Translations under genes and position numbers: made by a program | Shown here: in pieces, positions 54,001-61,204 of the stretch | Numbering within the stretch: the stretch's first letter is position 1 | Layout: every line of letters starts with the position of its first letter | The notes under the pieces: model-generated | What the model was told of the DNA's origin: nothing | The model's input: only the letters and a program-made list of their open reading frames with translations | Database searches by the model: none | Source: an uncultured Ruminococcus sp. | GTDB taxonomy: Bacteria; Bacillota; Clostridia; Lachnospirales; Lachnospiraceae | NCBI GenBank assembly: GCA_900541505.1 | Contig: UQKK01000010.1 | Location: 1-64,000 of the forward strand | Length of the DNA stretch: 64,000 nucleotides | Direction: 5' to 3'

Positions 54001-57000
54001 GCGAGATTTCCACCCAGGCAGTGGGCGAGGGAACCGCGGTCGTCATCCATTTCCTGAAAGAGGAAGACTTCGGAAGTCTGGAGGCAGGAAAGCAGATTGC
54101 GGTAGAACTGGATGTGAAGGTCAACAACTCTGTGGTAAGCCACGGAAACACCATGACCAACTATGTCTTCGCGGGAAGCGACTACCGGGGCGTACAGACA
54201 CAAAAGAACCCCAACGCGGCTTCCTTTAAGAACGAAAACGGAAGCTGGGCGGAGAGTATCGATACAGTAGCGGCATCTTCTGGTCTGTCTGCAGAGCGGA
54301 CGAAGCTTCTTCAAGCGGCACTGATACAGATGGGTATGGGAGGCTACGGATTTATATCCGATTCCGCTGCCAGCGAGTGGTACAGCGGTTCCGGCATGAC
54401 GCTGGTAAAAGAAGTGAAAGGGAGCATGGATGACAACTACAGCAGCAGTAAGCTGGCACAGGCTGAGAATGGAGGAGAGGTAAACTACCGCTTAACGGTG
54501 AGCAATACAGACGGGGCGGAGAACCGCACCAATCTGACGGTTCTCGATGTACTGCCCCAGGAGGGGGATACCCTGATGAGCGGCACCGGAAGGTACAGCG
54601 CCTGGAATGTATATCTTACAGATATCATATCTGTGAGCGCGGGCGGCAGCGCCGTGGCAGAAGATGCCTATAAAGTGTATTACTATACAGGAGATATCGC
54701 TGCCCTTGATTATGACGCAGTAAAAGATGCGCAGGGTGGTTGCCCGGCAGGATGGCAGGAAGCATCAGCGGTATCGGATAAACATAAGGTGACTGCCTTT
54801 ATCCTTGCCTTTGATACCTCGGTGGTGCTGAAAGTCCATGAGAGCCTGGTCATTGAGTACGCGGGCGAGGCGACGACGGATGCTGGGACGGGAACTTACG
54901 GACCCTATCCGGCGGATGAGCTGGCTGATATCGCCTACCTCAACGCGGTAAACAACTTTGTCTGCCATTACAGCAATTTCCCGTCAGAGAACGGAAAACC
55001 GGAGGACGCGGTGGCGGCGAGCAACCCCAGCGAGTCGACGAGCGTATCCGTGACTGTGACACCGGGCGTGGTAAAGGTAGGCGGACATGTCTGGATTGAC
55101 GTGGACGGGGACGGCATCCGCGAGACGGAGGACGGCATCGCGCAGTTTGCAGATTACGCTATCGTCAAAGAGATGCTCGATGAGATTGAGATTCAGTTAA
55201 ATACGTATACAGACAAGACAAGCGGACGGGAACAGGTACCCACGAATACGACCCTGTACACACAGAGCGGCAATACCGGCTGGTATACAGATGCCAATTA
55301 TACTTTTGAAAACCTAAGTGCAGGGATGCTCACAGACGATGAGGGAAATTGCTATCAAGACGGTGAGCTCATCGTAGAGAAATTAAAAGGGACCAATCCC
55401 TCCACCTACACCATCACCGCAACCCTGCCATCCGGCGAGGTGACGGGAAAATTCGCACTGACACAGTCCAATGGAAGCGGCTGGTCCAGGTCGCCGGCAA
55501 CCATTGCGGCGGAACACCCGGATGAGACAGCGGACAGCAACTTTACCCGCACTTCCACAGGGCAGAATATGTCCGAGCGCTTCTATCTGTGGCCGGCGGA
55601 GCCGGATATCTACGATAATACGAAAGATATCGGTCTGGTATTGTACCGCAATCTGCAGCTTACCAAGACGGCGGCGGACGACAGTGATGCGAAGATTGAA
55701 GGCGCAGAGTTTACCATCTACAGAGTAGATGAATACGATGCGGATGGAAATCCGGTGAACTATGTAAACAATGAGGTGGGAACATACACCACAGATGCTA
55801 ACGGGCTTGCGACAGCAGAGAACCTCTACTGGTTCAAGGAATATGTCATCAAGGAGACTAAGGCTGCAGACGGATATGACATCCAGGGCGCAGAGGCTGC
55901 AGGCGCCAATATTGAAAGCCTGGGAGAAGGCACCTGGCTTCTGAAGGTGCCGGATAAGACCAGCATGGTGGTGACAGATACGATGACAGTGACCAATGTG
56001 CGCACAGTCCAGGCACAGATTGAAGCTTCCAAAAATCTTACCGGAAAGCCGCTGACAGCGGGCATGTTTGAATTTGAACTTTTAGACGAAGACGGCAGCA
56101 CGGTCCTTGCCGCGGCGAAAAACGGTGCGGATGGAAAGGTGACATTTGACGTGGAGATAGAGGGCGCCGGTGAGACGACCTACTATATCCGGGAAAAACG
56201 ACCGGCAGACAATCCGTCCCAGGGCATGACCTACGATACAGCCGTCTACCGCGCGGTGGTTAAAACCCAGTGGGATACAGCGGATAAGGCTTTGGAAGTC
56301 ACAGGAATCACCTATTATAAGGGGAACGCCACAGACCCGGCTGCGGGCGGCGCAGTGTTTACCAATACCTACGAGGCGGCGGGAAGCTGGACACCGGAGG
56401 CGACCAAGACGCTGAACGGGCGGGATATGCAAAGCGGCGAGACCTTCACCTTTGCCGTGACAGAAGAACATGCAGGCGGCACAGAGACTGTCTCCACAGG
56501 CAGCGTGAGCCAGTTAAAGGACAAAGCGGCAGGCGCCGTGGTCTTTACCCCGATTACCTACGATTTAGATGATGTGGGAGAACACATCTATACCATCAAG
56601 GAGACGGGTACCGCGGGAGTAAGCGTGTCTCTGGATACAAACGAGTATGAAGTAAAAGTGACAGTGGCGGATAAAGGGGACGGCACGCTTCAAGTGACCG
56701 CCGAACAGACAGACGGAGAGGCAGCCTTTGTGAACACCTATACCCCCGAACCGGTGAAATATCAGCCGGCAGTGAAAAAGACAGTAAGCGGGGTGAGTGT
56801 ACCTGCCGACCAGGTGCAGACTTTTCAGTTTACACTTGAGCAGGCGGCAGGAAATCCGGCAGGCGCTGTGAAAGTGGGAGAAAAGATATTAGGAGCGGGT
56901 GAGATACTCACAACAGAGGTTACCGGGACAGGAACCGGCGCTTTTGAGGAGATGACCTTTACAAAAGCAGGCACCTACGGCTTCCTTATCAGAGAGACAC

Positions 57001-59741
57001 AGAAAGCCATGGAGGGCTATCAGTCTGATACAGGAACCTGGACATTGACCGTACAGGTTGAAGATGACCCGCAGACAGGAACGCTTTCAATTGCCTCCAT
57101 CGCTTATACAAAGAGCGGCGGAAGTCCGGAGGGCAGTCAGAACAGCCAGACCGAGGCGGAATTTGTCAACAGCTATAGCGTACAGGGAACTGCTTACGCG
57201 CCGCAGGTGAAAAAGACTGTAAATGGAAATCCGCCGTCGGATGAGACCTTTACCTTTACCCTCTCGCCAAGTGATACCAATCCTCAGGGCGCGGTATTGC
57301 CGAATCCGGCGACCACTTCAGTGACCGGAAACGGCACGGCGGCATTTGGAGAAATTCAGTTTACAGTCGCCGGGGAATATCAGTTCCATATCGGAGAGGT
57401 CAGGGGCAGCGAACCGGGATACAGCTATGACGGAGAGACCTGGACCCTAAAAGTGACGGTGAACGATACCGGCGGAAAGCTAACCGTAACAAATACCACA
57501 TACAGCCGCAGGGAAGTGACCAGTCAGACCGAGGCGGAGTTTATCAACAGTTACAGCACCACCGAGGCGGGCTATACGCCGCAGGTGACGAAGGCGTTTA
57601 GCGGCATGGACAGACCAGACAATAAGACCTTTGCCTTCACCCTGGAAGCGGATGAGAAAAATCCGCAGGGAGCAGTACTTGGAAATACCAATGCTTCCAT
57701 ACAGGGAGCGGGAACGGTAGGATTTGGAAAGATTACGTTTACCGAAGCGGGAGAGTATCATTTCACCATAAGGGAGACCGAAGGTACAGAACCTGGTTAC
57801 AGCTACGATAAAGGGGTATGGGACTTAAAGGTCGTGGTGGAAGATAAGGACAGCATCCTTGCCGTCACAGAACACGTTTATACGAAAGATACAGACAGCA
57901 ATGACAGCGCGGCAGTGTTTACCAATGATTACAAGGTGAAGGAAACCGCTTATACGCCGAAGGTGAAGAAGACCATCACCGGAGATGAAGTGCCGGCGGA
58001 CCAGACGAAGGAATTTACCTTTACACTTCAGGCAGGCGCGAACAATCCGGCAGGCGGTGTGGCCGTGGACGGGGCAGCGTTCGATGCGTCAGCGGCGATG
58101 GAGACAAAAGTTTCAGGCGCGGCGGAAGCCTCCTTTGCCGAGATGACATTTAAGAAGGCGGGGACGTATGTCTTTGCCATCACAGAAAAAGAAGAATCCG
58201 CAAGCGGTTACAGCTATGATAAATCTGCCTGGACCCTGACGGTGCAGGTGGAGGACAAAGACAGCCAGCTTACCGTCACATCCCACCAGTATGTGGGACC
58301 TGCGGGATTAAACAGTGATGCGCAGGCGGCGTTTACCAACACATACCGCGTACAGCCGACAGAATATACGCCGAAGGTGAAGAAGACGATTACAGGAGAC
58401 GAGGTGCCGGCAGACCAGACAAAGAAATTTACCTTTACACTTCAGGCGGATACAGGCAATCCGGCGGGCGGTGTGAGCGCACAGGGCGCGGCGTTTGACG
58501 CGGGAGCGAAAATGGAGACAGAAGTGACGGGGGCGGCGGAGAAGGCGTTCGACAAACTGACCTTCCTAAAAGCAGGAACCTACACCTTTACGTTGTCAGA
58601 GTCGGACGGCAAAGAACCGGGATACGATTACGACAAGGAGACATGGACCCTCACAGTGACTGTAAAAGACAACCAGGGCAGGCTCTACGTGGACAACAGT
58701 GCGACAGCTTATACAAGACAGACAGAGACGAACCGGGATATGGCGGTATTTACAAATACTTACAGCGTGGCAGAGGCTGTTTACGCGCCCAAGGTGAAAA
58801 AGACCGTGACCGGAGATGCGCCGCAGACGAGGGAATTTTTATTTACCCTGGAAGCATCCGAGACTTATGCGGAGGATGTGGTGAAGATGCCGGAGAGTAA
58901 GCAGCTTTATGTGGCGGCAGGCACAAGCGGAACATTTGGCGGCATCACCTTCTATGAGCCGGGTGAGTATACCTTCCTGTTAAGAGAGTCGGATACGCAT
59001 CTGGCGGGCTATGATTATGACGCCAGAACATGGACCCTCACCGTGAATGTAAAAGATACTGGAGGAAAATTAGAGGTTTATCCCTCCTATGTACAGGAAA
59101 AGACGGGAACAGCATCGGATACAGAGGCAGAGTTTACTAACGATTACAATCCGCAGGAGACGAAGGTTTCACCGAGGATATTAAAGAGATTGAAGGGAGA
59201 TGACATACCAGAAGACCAGCAGAAGAAGTTTACTTTTACTCTGACTGCCCTAAAGGACAATCCAAAGGGCGCAAGCCTCGCTGCCGGCGACTCTGTGGAG
59301 GAGAGCAGAACGGGAGCCGGAGAAGTACTCTTTGACGACATCACCTTCACAGAAACAGGAGAGTATCATTTCCTGATAGAAGAAGAGAAAGGCAATGAGG
59401 CGGGCTACATTTACGATACGTCCCGGTGGACGCTCACCGTGGTCGTGACGGAGTTTGACGGCAAGCTGGCGGCGAGTGTGACCTACAGTAAGTCGGATGA
59501 CGAAAATTCGGCGCAGACCATAACAGACAAAGAAAAAGCGACCTTTACAAATACCTACAAGATAAGGAAGGGCGCTTCAGACACGCCGGATGTCAAGAAG
59601 AACGTGACCGGAGAGCCGACCGCAGGCGCGGTACAGACCGGAGACGGAGAAGACAGCGCGGGAAGATATGTATTCCCACTTGCTGTATCGGCAGCGGCAA
59701 TCCTGCTGCTTGGCAGAAGACGCCGCAGAAAAAGACGCTAA
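45045..59741 (+). CDS. Giant 4,898-residue SpaA/Cna-B and pilin-module surface protein
   Basis: A sortase-type surface protein. A signal peptide (cleavage near VYA-Q, residue 36) is followed by a Gly/Ser/Asp/Thr-rich linker to about 140, then an adhesin-like region. From about 540 to 2,700 come many Cna-B/SpaA modules (SITKTG...LNGAEFGLYT; ISAPEGY). DUF11-like units lie near 2,917 and 3,118, an SdrD-B-like GHVWIDVDGDG near 3,345, and another SpaA unit near 3,537. About nine pilin-type isopeptide modules (YTPKVKKTITGDEVPADQ ... AFTNTY) fill 3,655-4,850. The end is VQTGD, a hydrophobic helix and an Arg/Lys tail. AAAGGAGGAAAGG precedes ATG 45045. No sortase lies in the window. A host-surface or fibre role is inferred. 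Confidence 0.93.
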   Translation: MKKKGLLRRLLTILLVLSMVFTSQTVMTLTETVVYAQDEGDGQSGEGQGGETIDSQSGSGQGELGGGGNTQGNPPGDDGNVSGNGDGLPDGTGTGDSDIDTGDGLGTGTSDGSSAPAGEIPAGEMTGDGTQEGAEAGETNGVLTYDLDSGDSPYDSVGAMAEDYYGTSASNPQDMAAVEFSKPSGYQFPTTAKAGDTLTYTIRWDTKTAPLYPYKDQALGLFDHYDGTKIYLKLPEGMTISRPDEIIGIESCTYNEDTEEWEFTLNPSITPGNNGSFTINVQVEGNGTLEVGRQFIFSENPSALRIETNVTVLDKTNVSSPATVGTYSQKKDSANLPDTVTSVSDDVWGIAKTYQSHTTAGTGADEKVTVRYKLEMGLLSDGTIVTNPSSYAVNGRVPLDSVKLTETLGELLNRDDEVISAEKVTVTPDFGSRTPVEYSENLGQPIVLENLTLDTCAAHADTVGIAVAGTAPYYTVYYVDVVYPYADFIANYYDEKQEKLTVSNTAQISYVRKGESEAKTAESSDSEEIGEVTKPAELEIRKFIQSYSGDGKQLYASGTDWSPISGAAEFSVTKEDGTAALLYQKNADGTYTVLSEDGKVSITPDGDGKAVVYLDAGTYKVKEISAPYNTDLEAGEKEAVTEIGKKVSVDFTNKEKLGAISITKTGIKDGSTSPLNGAEFGLYTDKNCTQGGEIATAVTAGSGTAQFTRLTPGTYYIKEISAPEGYLPDDEIHEVTVEANQTETVELNNQYNAAHVRLQKQYWVYLSNAYANVNSTNYQEFSGCFSIEQSTDGGQNWTEVEGKTGLSLTSSGQINSELPVYAADGTLITYRFKETLPEGWHGGDDSQENNGVCYSPSFTLEEKLSGSQENPHTVTMQNIRNGSLTLTKQFVRINPTTGAQVTSFAAKGQATFDLYRKVGESGDYEKVGAYQTDASGKITVTNLERISGSDTIYYYWVETSHTAGDGYVMETTEETEEIQVDGGNVTAIGPYYFTADDEGKITLDQSMTVKNVQQKVAVKVTKTDAYTNNFISGAKITIEKVTGSGKEPVIENADVPGTQNGYVAVLEPGYKYEITETQAPANYIQSTTPQTVDFTGVTKVTSDTPADSLLKTVNFVNTPYPKVQINKTVTGVSGTSPLTGVTFEVYTKGEDDTFTPVKKADGTNLSIVPGTQVPLQAGTYYLREVIPDSLSGSVLDPEKYSALYGGIGSDKYEIATDGKFYFGPYTVEQRETVNHLGIIDNISNLGGLTVKKTDGTNPLSGAEIGVYTKDSAGEETLVKSSTTTTTGELTFTDLPIYDASGLKITYYIREITPPEGYYGSGKEIETTLVPKQIISTVNGGGSELLTIVNSQYTTFTVTKEYRDLWEYTFNGKAQLIEGAEIALYEWDEENGYYTYVETKTTGPTGEVEFERLTNEGTYVAVEVSVPDTGEQMEPAMGGNYLNPQEYPTLTEDELADYNYCKKEPNTGASEDVLVNQKGWTQIWVYKWKNNPSWTEGMTEEPETIPQNGALFDLYQQILPEDTEEDAVLTFDADNCTLIGSYSSGTLPGEDGERQAGWLATDILDTGDNIVYWMVETEAGPGAKIIDAENYILFKRNGTQYTNNSNGGNSTKVCDYLNQQVTNYKWENEPVTGPGPAYMADVSLAKWAGELTEDGDKKKDSYSALGNAKYELWVVNSAVEYIQKVDDLTVGLENDLGDTSGQTGEKTAYAISNTLYYFSEVEGKINYADFNAKEAEGNREDITWGEDDQGQIVDDDAKDADSYYVRMAIREVYAPFGYQMDSRAYYMIVKFGNTSNGGMCNNNAYYVTDSTDNVTLADELPEDKITWAEYYKEGDTQYRLVNWPIDNYSVTINKYGYTPDENTLGLTSDELDSWFEEQGHSGRIALGGVTMKLQRYNPDTDAYEDYDYEKLDWGTKTFETSSTGKMSFPNGLRTGRYRIIETAGSNTAYELLYDGKTVDGLVAARYFKVGNDSVTVSMYNPAKLSLSLKKEDLEGTAVSGYNFTLHKKGESGTYESTTEANGIAQFDYVDSGTYWMSESGSGYSSAYLEEYIEATYPKLTAFVQESEGIFLGYTRKMADTADGEREVVLTEITDLSDYTDDASVVAVKNPPEVSLTVKKTDEESGKALEGAAFTVYYQPFDVFRETYTVKDMTQEANRTWLETNTTGADGTFTVSAKTPGVYYIVETKAPQGYDAVLTGTVIALTGGMHIEVTGADETYTSAGNTTVTFTNKAQAKLTVTKVIDAGSLTAPDAYEAEFSLYESKEAQTALDTKKATQDTEAVFTGLHQGQTYYLGETANSKYAIRSVNVGGTDVQPENGRYPVKIDGSDVKVTVTNRWLYAQVTVLKVDGSNGTALTGAEFEVQKDGVKVQGVQWTEKDGTYTALIPLDSKDGGIYHIIETKAPEHYIQSGEPIEVALQPGEKKAAGTWSQSMTEKEMRNNLIMPNDNGILVEVTKYDNMKEAQSKAKLSDVTFRMYEKSGDTWQLYDTKSTDADGNVEFTLSSGMEYALGEAQVSGYVGLQGIWQGETALATEEAAGQTLCVLDTTAMQPGQTYAFSAYNIPEVELEVRKADALGGTDPLPEANFSVYEVPADTKETLTADEVAALQTTGTPVRTERTTKTGSGYTYMDGIPVEPGKTYLIAENEVTGREGYDTFIRDDNRVKWYQVLTIPAGTKEKQIVTLENVLGEVTLALNKTAEKTTLNSLFDGEQTLTYTLSPEIENTYGLDGFVLEDVGLSAFDSQNRELNFDTYLKEKYTVTQVKLGKTSHDVTMYDGCKENPAANVISADVTFYDFTGQKAYERTGVIVSAGEQTVSVPANVTAKIKNVSIRYYSTGLVTAAGYALGQNFTPGEVQVGVRLDQQKGGADSEEIAGIRNDAKATVTYKEWDSAGVQTQAATDIESADDVMVSVDLQEAPTITVEKSAGEAVTSLNDTLTYTLTLKNTSANGQDLLEPFIVDLLPEGTTVDTNSTFARMADSDTSGLAIGEISTQAVGEGTAVVIHFLKEEDFGSLEAGKQIAVELDVKVNNSVVSHGNTMTNYVFAGSDYRGVQTQKNPNAASFKNENGSWAESIDTVAASSGLSAERTKLLQAALIQMGMGGYGFISDSAASEWYSGSGMTLVKEVKGSMDDNYSSSKLAQAENGGEVNYRLTVSNTDGAENRTNLTVLDVLPQEGDTLMSGTGRYSAWNVYLTDIISVSAGGSAVAEDAYKVYYYTGDIAALDYDAVKDAQGGCPAGWQEASAVSDKHKVTAFILAFDTSVVLKVHESLVIEYAGEATTDAGTGTYGPYPADELADIAYLNAVNNFVCHYSNFPSENGKPEDAVAASNPSESTSVSVTVTPGVVKVGGHVWIDVDGDGIRETEDGIAQFADYAIVKEMLDEIEIQLNTYTDKTSGREQVPTNTTLYTQSGNTGWYTDANYTFENLSAGMLTDDEGNCYQDGELIVEKLKGTNPSTYTITATLPSGEVTGKFALTQSNGSGWSRSPATIAAEHPDETADSNFTRTSTGQNMSERFYLWPAEPDIYDNTKDIGLVLYRNLQLTKTAADDSDAKIEGAEFTIYRVDEYDADGNPVNYVNNEVGTYTTDANGLATAENLYWFKEYVIKETKAADGYDIQGAEAAGANIESLGEGTWLLKVPDKTSMVVTDTMTVTNVRTVQAQIEASKNLTGKPLTAGMFEFELLDEDGSTVLAAAKNGADGKVTFDVEIEGAGETTYYIREKRPADNPSQGMTYDTAVYRAVVKTQWDTADKALEVTGITYYKGNATDPAAGGAVFTNTYEAAGSWTPEATKTLNGRDMQSGETFTFAVTEEHAGGTETVSTGSVSQLKDKAAGAVVFTPITYDLDDVGEHIYTIKETGTAGVSVSLDTNEYEVKVTVADKGDGTLQVTAEQTDGEAAFVNTYTPEPVKYQPAVKKTVSGVSVPADQVQTFQFTLEQAAGNPAGAVKVGEKILGAGEILTTEVTGTGTGAFEEMTFTKAGTYGFLIRETQKAMEGYQSDTGTWTLTVQVEDDPQTGTLSIASIAYTKSGGSPEGSQNSQTEAEFVNSYSVQGTAYAPQVKKTVNGNPPSDETFTFTLSPSDTNPQGAVLPNPATTSVTGNGTAAFGEIQFTVAGEYQFHIGEVRGSEPGYSYDGETWTLKVTVNDTGGKLTVTNTTYSRREVTSQTEAEFINSYSTTEAGYTPQVTKAFSGMDRPDNKTFAFTLEADEKNPQGAVLGNTNASIQGAGTVGFGKITFTEAGEYHFTIRETEGTEPGYSYDKGVWDLKVVVEDKDSILAVTEHVYTKDTDSNDSAAVFTNDYKVKETAYTPKVKKTITGDEVPADQTKEFTFTLQAGANNPAGGVAVDGAAFDASAAMETKVSGAAEASFAEMTFKKAGTYVFAITEKEESASGYSYDKSAWTLTVQVEDKDSQLTVTSHQYVGPAGLNSDAQAAFTNTYRVQPTEYTPKVKKTITGDEVPADQTKKFTFTLQADTGNPAGGVSAQGAAFDAGAKMETEVTGAAEKAFDKLTFLKAGTYTFTLSESDGKEPGYDYDKETWTLTVTVKDNQGRLYVDNSATAYTRQTETNRDMAVFTNTYSVAEAVYAPKVKKTVTGDAPQTREFLFTLEASETYAEDVVKMPESKQLYVAAGTSGTFGGITFYEPGEYTFLLRESDTHLAGYDYDARTWTLTVNVKDTGGKLEVYPSYVQEKTGTASDTEAEFTNDYNPQETKVSPRILKRLKGDDIPEDQQKKFTFTLTALKDNPKGASLAAGDSVEESRTGAGEVLFDDITFTETGEYHFLIEEEKGNEAGYIYDTSRWTLTVVVTEFDGKLAASVTYSKSDDENSAQTITDKEKATFTNTYKIRKGASDTPDVKKNVTGEPTAGAVQTGDGEDSAGRYVFPLAVSAAAILLLGRRRRRKRR
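56388..59560 (+). repeat. Tandem pilin-module repeats inside the giant gene
   Basis: Module starts at about 56388, 56760, 57194, 57573, 57951, 58365, 58782 and 59163 give periods of 373-433 bases. The units at 57951 and 58365 are the closest: their first 21 bases are identical and the next 60 differ mostly at third positions. A further diverged unit starts near 56010. Confidence 0.85.
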
Positions 59742-59806
59742 ACTGTCAAAAGCAGCGCAGCGGCCCTGCGTTAACAAAAAGATAGGTAAGACCCGGTGAA
59801 CGCTCA

Positions 59807-59850
59807 GACCCTCTGCGGGAGAAAATTTCCGCAGGGGGTCCTTTCTTTAG
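59807..59850 (+). terminator. Terminator of the giant surface-protein gene
   Basis: GACCCTCTGCGG (59807-59818) pairs with CCGCAGGGGGTC (59829-59840) and is followed by CTTTCTTT. Confidence 0.85.
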
Positions 59851-59973
59851 CGCCTGATGCGTGCACCGCGGTCTGGCTTCTTTTGAGGATGAGGGCGGCA
59901 CGAAACGGGTTCGTTGTCTTTGCCCGGCGGTTGATGTGCGGGAGAGGAAAACATGCTGAGGTTTACACGGGGT

Positions 59974-59999
59974 AAAAAACAGAGCACTCTCCGTTTTTT
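59974..59999. terminator. Second terminator-like hairpin before leuB
   Basis: AAAAAACAGAG and CTCCGTTTTTT pair with one mismatch and a CACT loop, ending just before the leuB promoter. The rest of 59742-60077 holds no gene that I can support. Confidence 0.6.
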
Positions 60000-60011
60000 C
60001 TCGCGAAATAC

Positions 60012-60040
60012 TTGAAAGAGCCGGGAAAATGGAGTATGAT
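60012..60040 (+). promoter_or_regulatory. Promoter for leuB-ilvD-ilvB
   Basis: TTGAAA (60012-60017) and TATGAT (60035-60040) are spaced 17 bases, 38 bases before the leuB start, leaving a leader too short for a T-box. Confidence 0.75.
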
Positions 60041-60077
60041 TAGAAATAGTATCTTTTGAATGGAAAGGATGGAGAAG

Positions 60078-61163
60078 ATGGAGTTAAATATCGGAGTGAT
60101 TAAAGGGGACGGAATCGGTCCGGAAATCGTGGAAGAGGCGATGAAAGTCCTTGACAGGGCAGGGGAATGCTACGGATTTACCTGCCGCTATACACAGCTT
60201 TTGATGGGAGGAGCGTCCATCGACGTACATGGTATCCCGCTTACGGATGAGACGATTCAGGCGGCGAAGGCAAGCGATGCCGTGCTGATGGGCTCTATCG
60301 GCGGGGACGCGAAGGTGTCTCCCTGGTATCAGTTGGAGCCTTCTAAACGCCCGGAGGCAGGTCTTTTAAAGCTCCGCAAGGAATTGAATCTGTTCGCGAA
60401 CCTGCGCCCGGCAGTGCTCTATGATGAGCTCAAGGGGGCGTGCCCGCTCAAAGAAGACATTATCGGAGAAGGGTTTGACATGATGATTCTGCGGGAACTG
60501 ACCGGAGGGCTGTATTTCGGAAAGCGCAGCACCCAGGAAGAAAATGGTGTATTGACGGCGCGGGATGAACTTACATACAATGAAAATGAAATCCGCAGGA
60601 TTGCAAAGAGGGGCTTCGAGATTGCCCAGAAGAGAAGAAAGAAAGTGACCAGTGTCGATAAGGCGAATGTCCTGGATTCTTCCAGACTTTGGAGAAAGAT
60701 TGTGGAGGAGACGGCGAAGGACTATCCCGATGTGACCCTGGAGCATATGCTGGTGGACAACTGCGCGATGCAGCTCGTCAAAGACCCACGGCAGTTTGAT
60801 GTGATTTTGACAGAGAATATGTTCGGAGATATTCTGTCCGATGAGGCGAGCATGGTGACCGGCTCCATCGGTATGTTATCTTCCGCCAGCTTAAATGAGA
60901 CAAAGTTCGGGCTTTACGAGCCCAGCGGCGGCTCCGCGCCGGATATCGCGGGGAAGGGGATTGCGAACCCCATCGCCACCATTTTGTCTGCAGCCATGAT
61001 GCTGCGCTTCTCCTTTGACCTGGATGAGGCGGCGGATGCCATAGAAGCGGCGGTTACGAAGACCTTGGAGGCAGGATATCGGACCATTGATATCATGTCA
61101 GAAGGAAAGCAGCAGATTGGCACCGCACAGATGGGAGACATGATTTGCAGTTTTATCGGATAA
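60078..61163 (+). CDS. leuB: 3-isopropylmalate dehydrogenase
   Basis: A 361-residue NAD-dependent enzyme of leucine synthesis. IGVIKGDGIGPEIVEEAMKV is the N-terminus, SVDKANVLDSSRLWR the substrate-binding segment, and ENMFGDILSDEASMVTGSIGML with YEPSGGSAPDIAGKGIANP the metal and NAD site. ATG 60078 has AAAGGA nine bases upstream; ATG 60060 and 60069 are in frame but lack a site. leuA and leuCD are not in the window. ilvD follows 41 bases later. Confidence 0.96.
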   Translation: MELNIGVIKGDGIGPEIVEEAMKVLDRAGECYGFTCRYTQLLMGGASIDVHGIPLTDETIQAAKASDAVLMGSIGGDAKVSPWYQLEPSKRPEAGLLKLRKELNLFANLRPAVLYDELKGACPLKEDIIGEGFDMMILRELTGGLYFGKRSTQEENGVLTARDELTYNENEIRRIAKRGFEIAQKRRKKVTSVDKANVLDSSRLWRKIVEETAKDYPDVTLEHMLVDNCAMQLVKDPRQFDVILTENMFGDILSDEASMVTGSIGMLSSASLNETKFGLYEPSGGSAPDIAGKGIANPIATILSAAMMLRFSFDLDEAADAIEAAVTKTLEAGYRTIDIMSEGKQQIGTAQMGDMICSFIG

Positions 61164-61204
61164 TATACAGAAGATGTAAGAGGTAAGAAGGAGGAGTTGT
61201 GATT

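Noticed and set aside
59851..59885. GTGCACCGCGG, resembling the T-box core before leuB
   Set aside because: One base of the UGGNACCGCG core is missing, the terminator lies upstream of it and not downstream, and the leuB promoter starts later. No specifier loop is visible.
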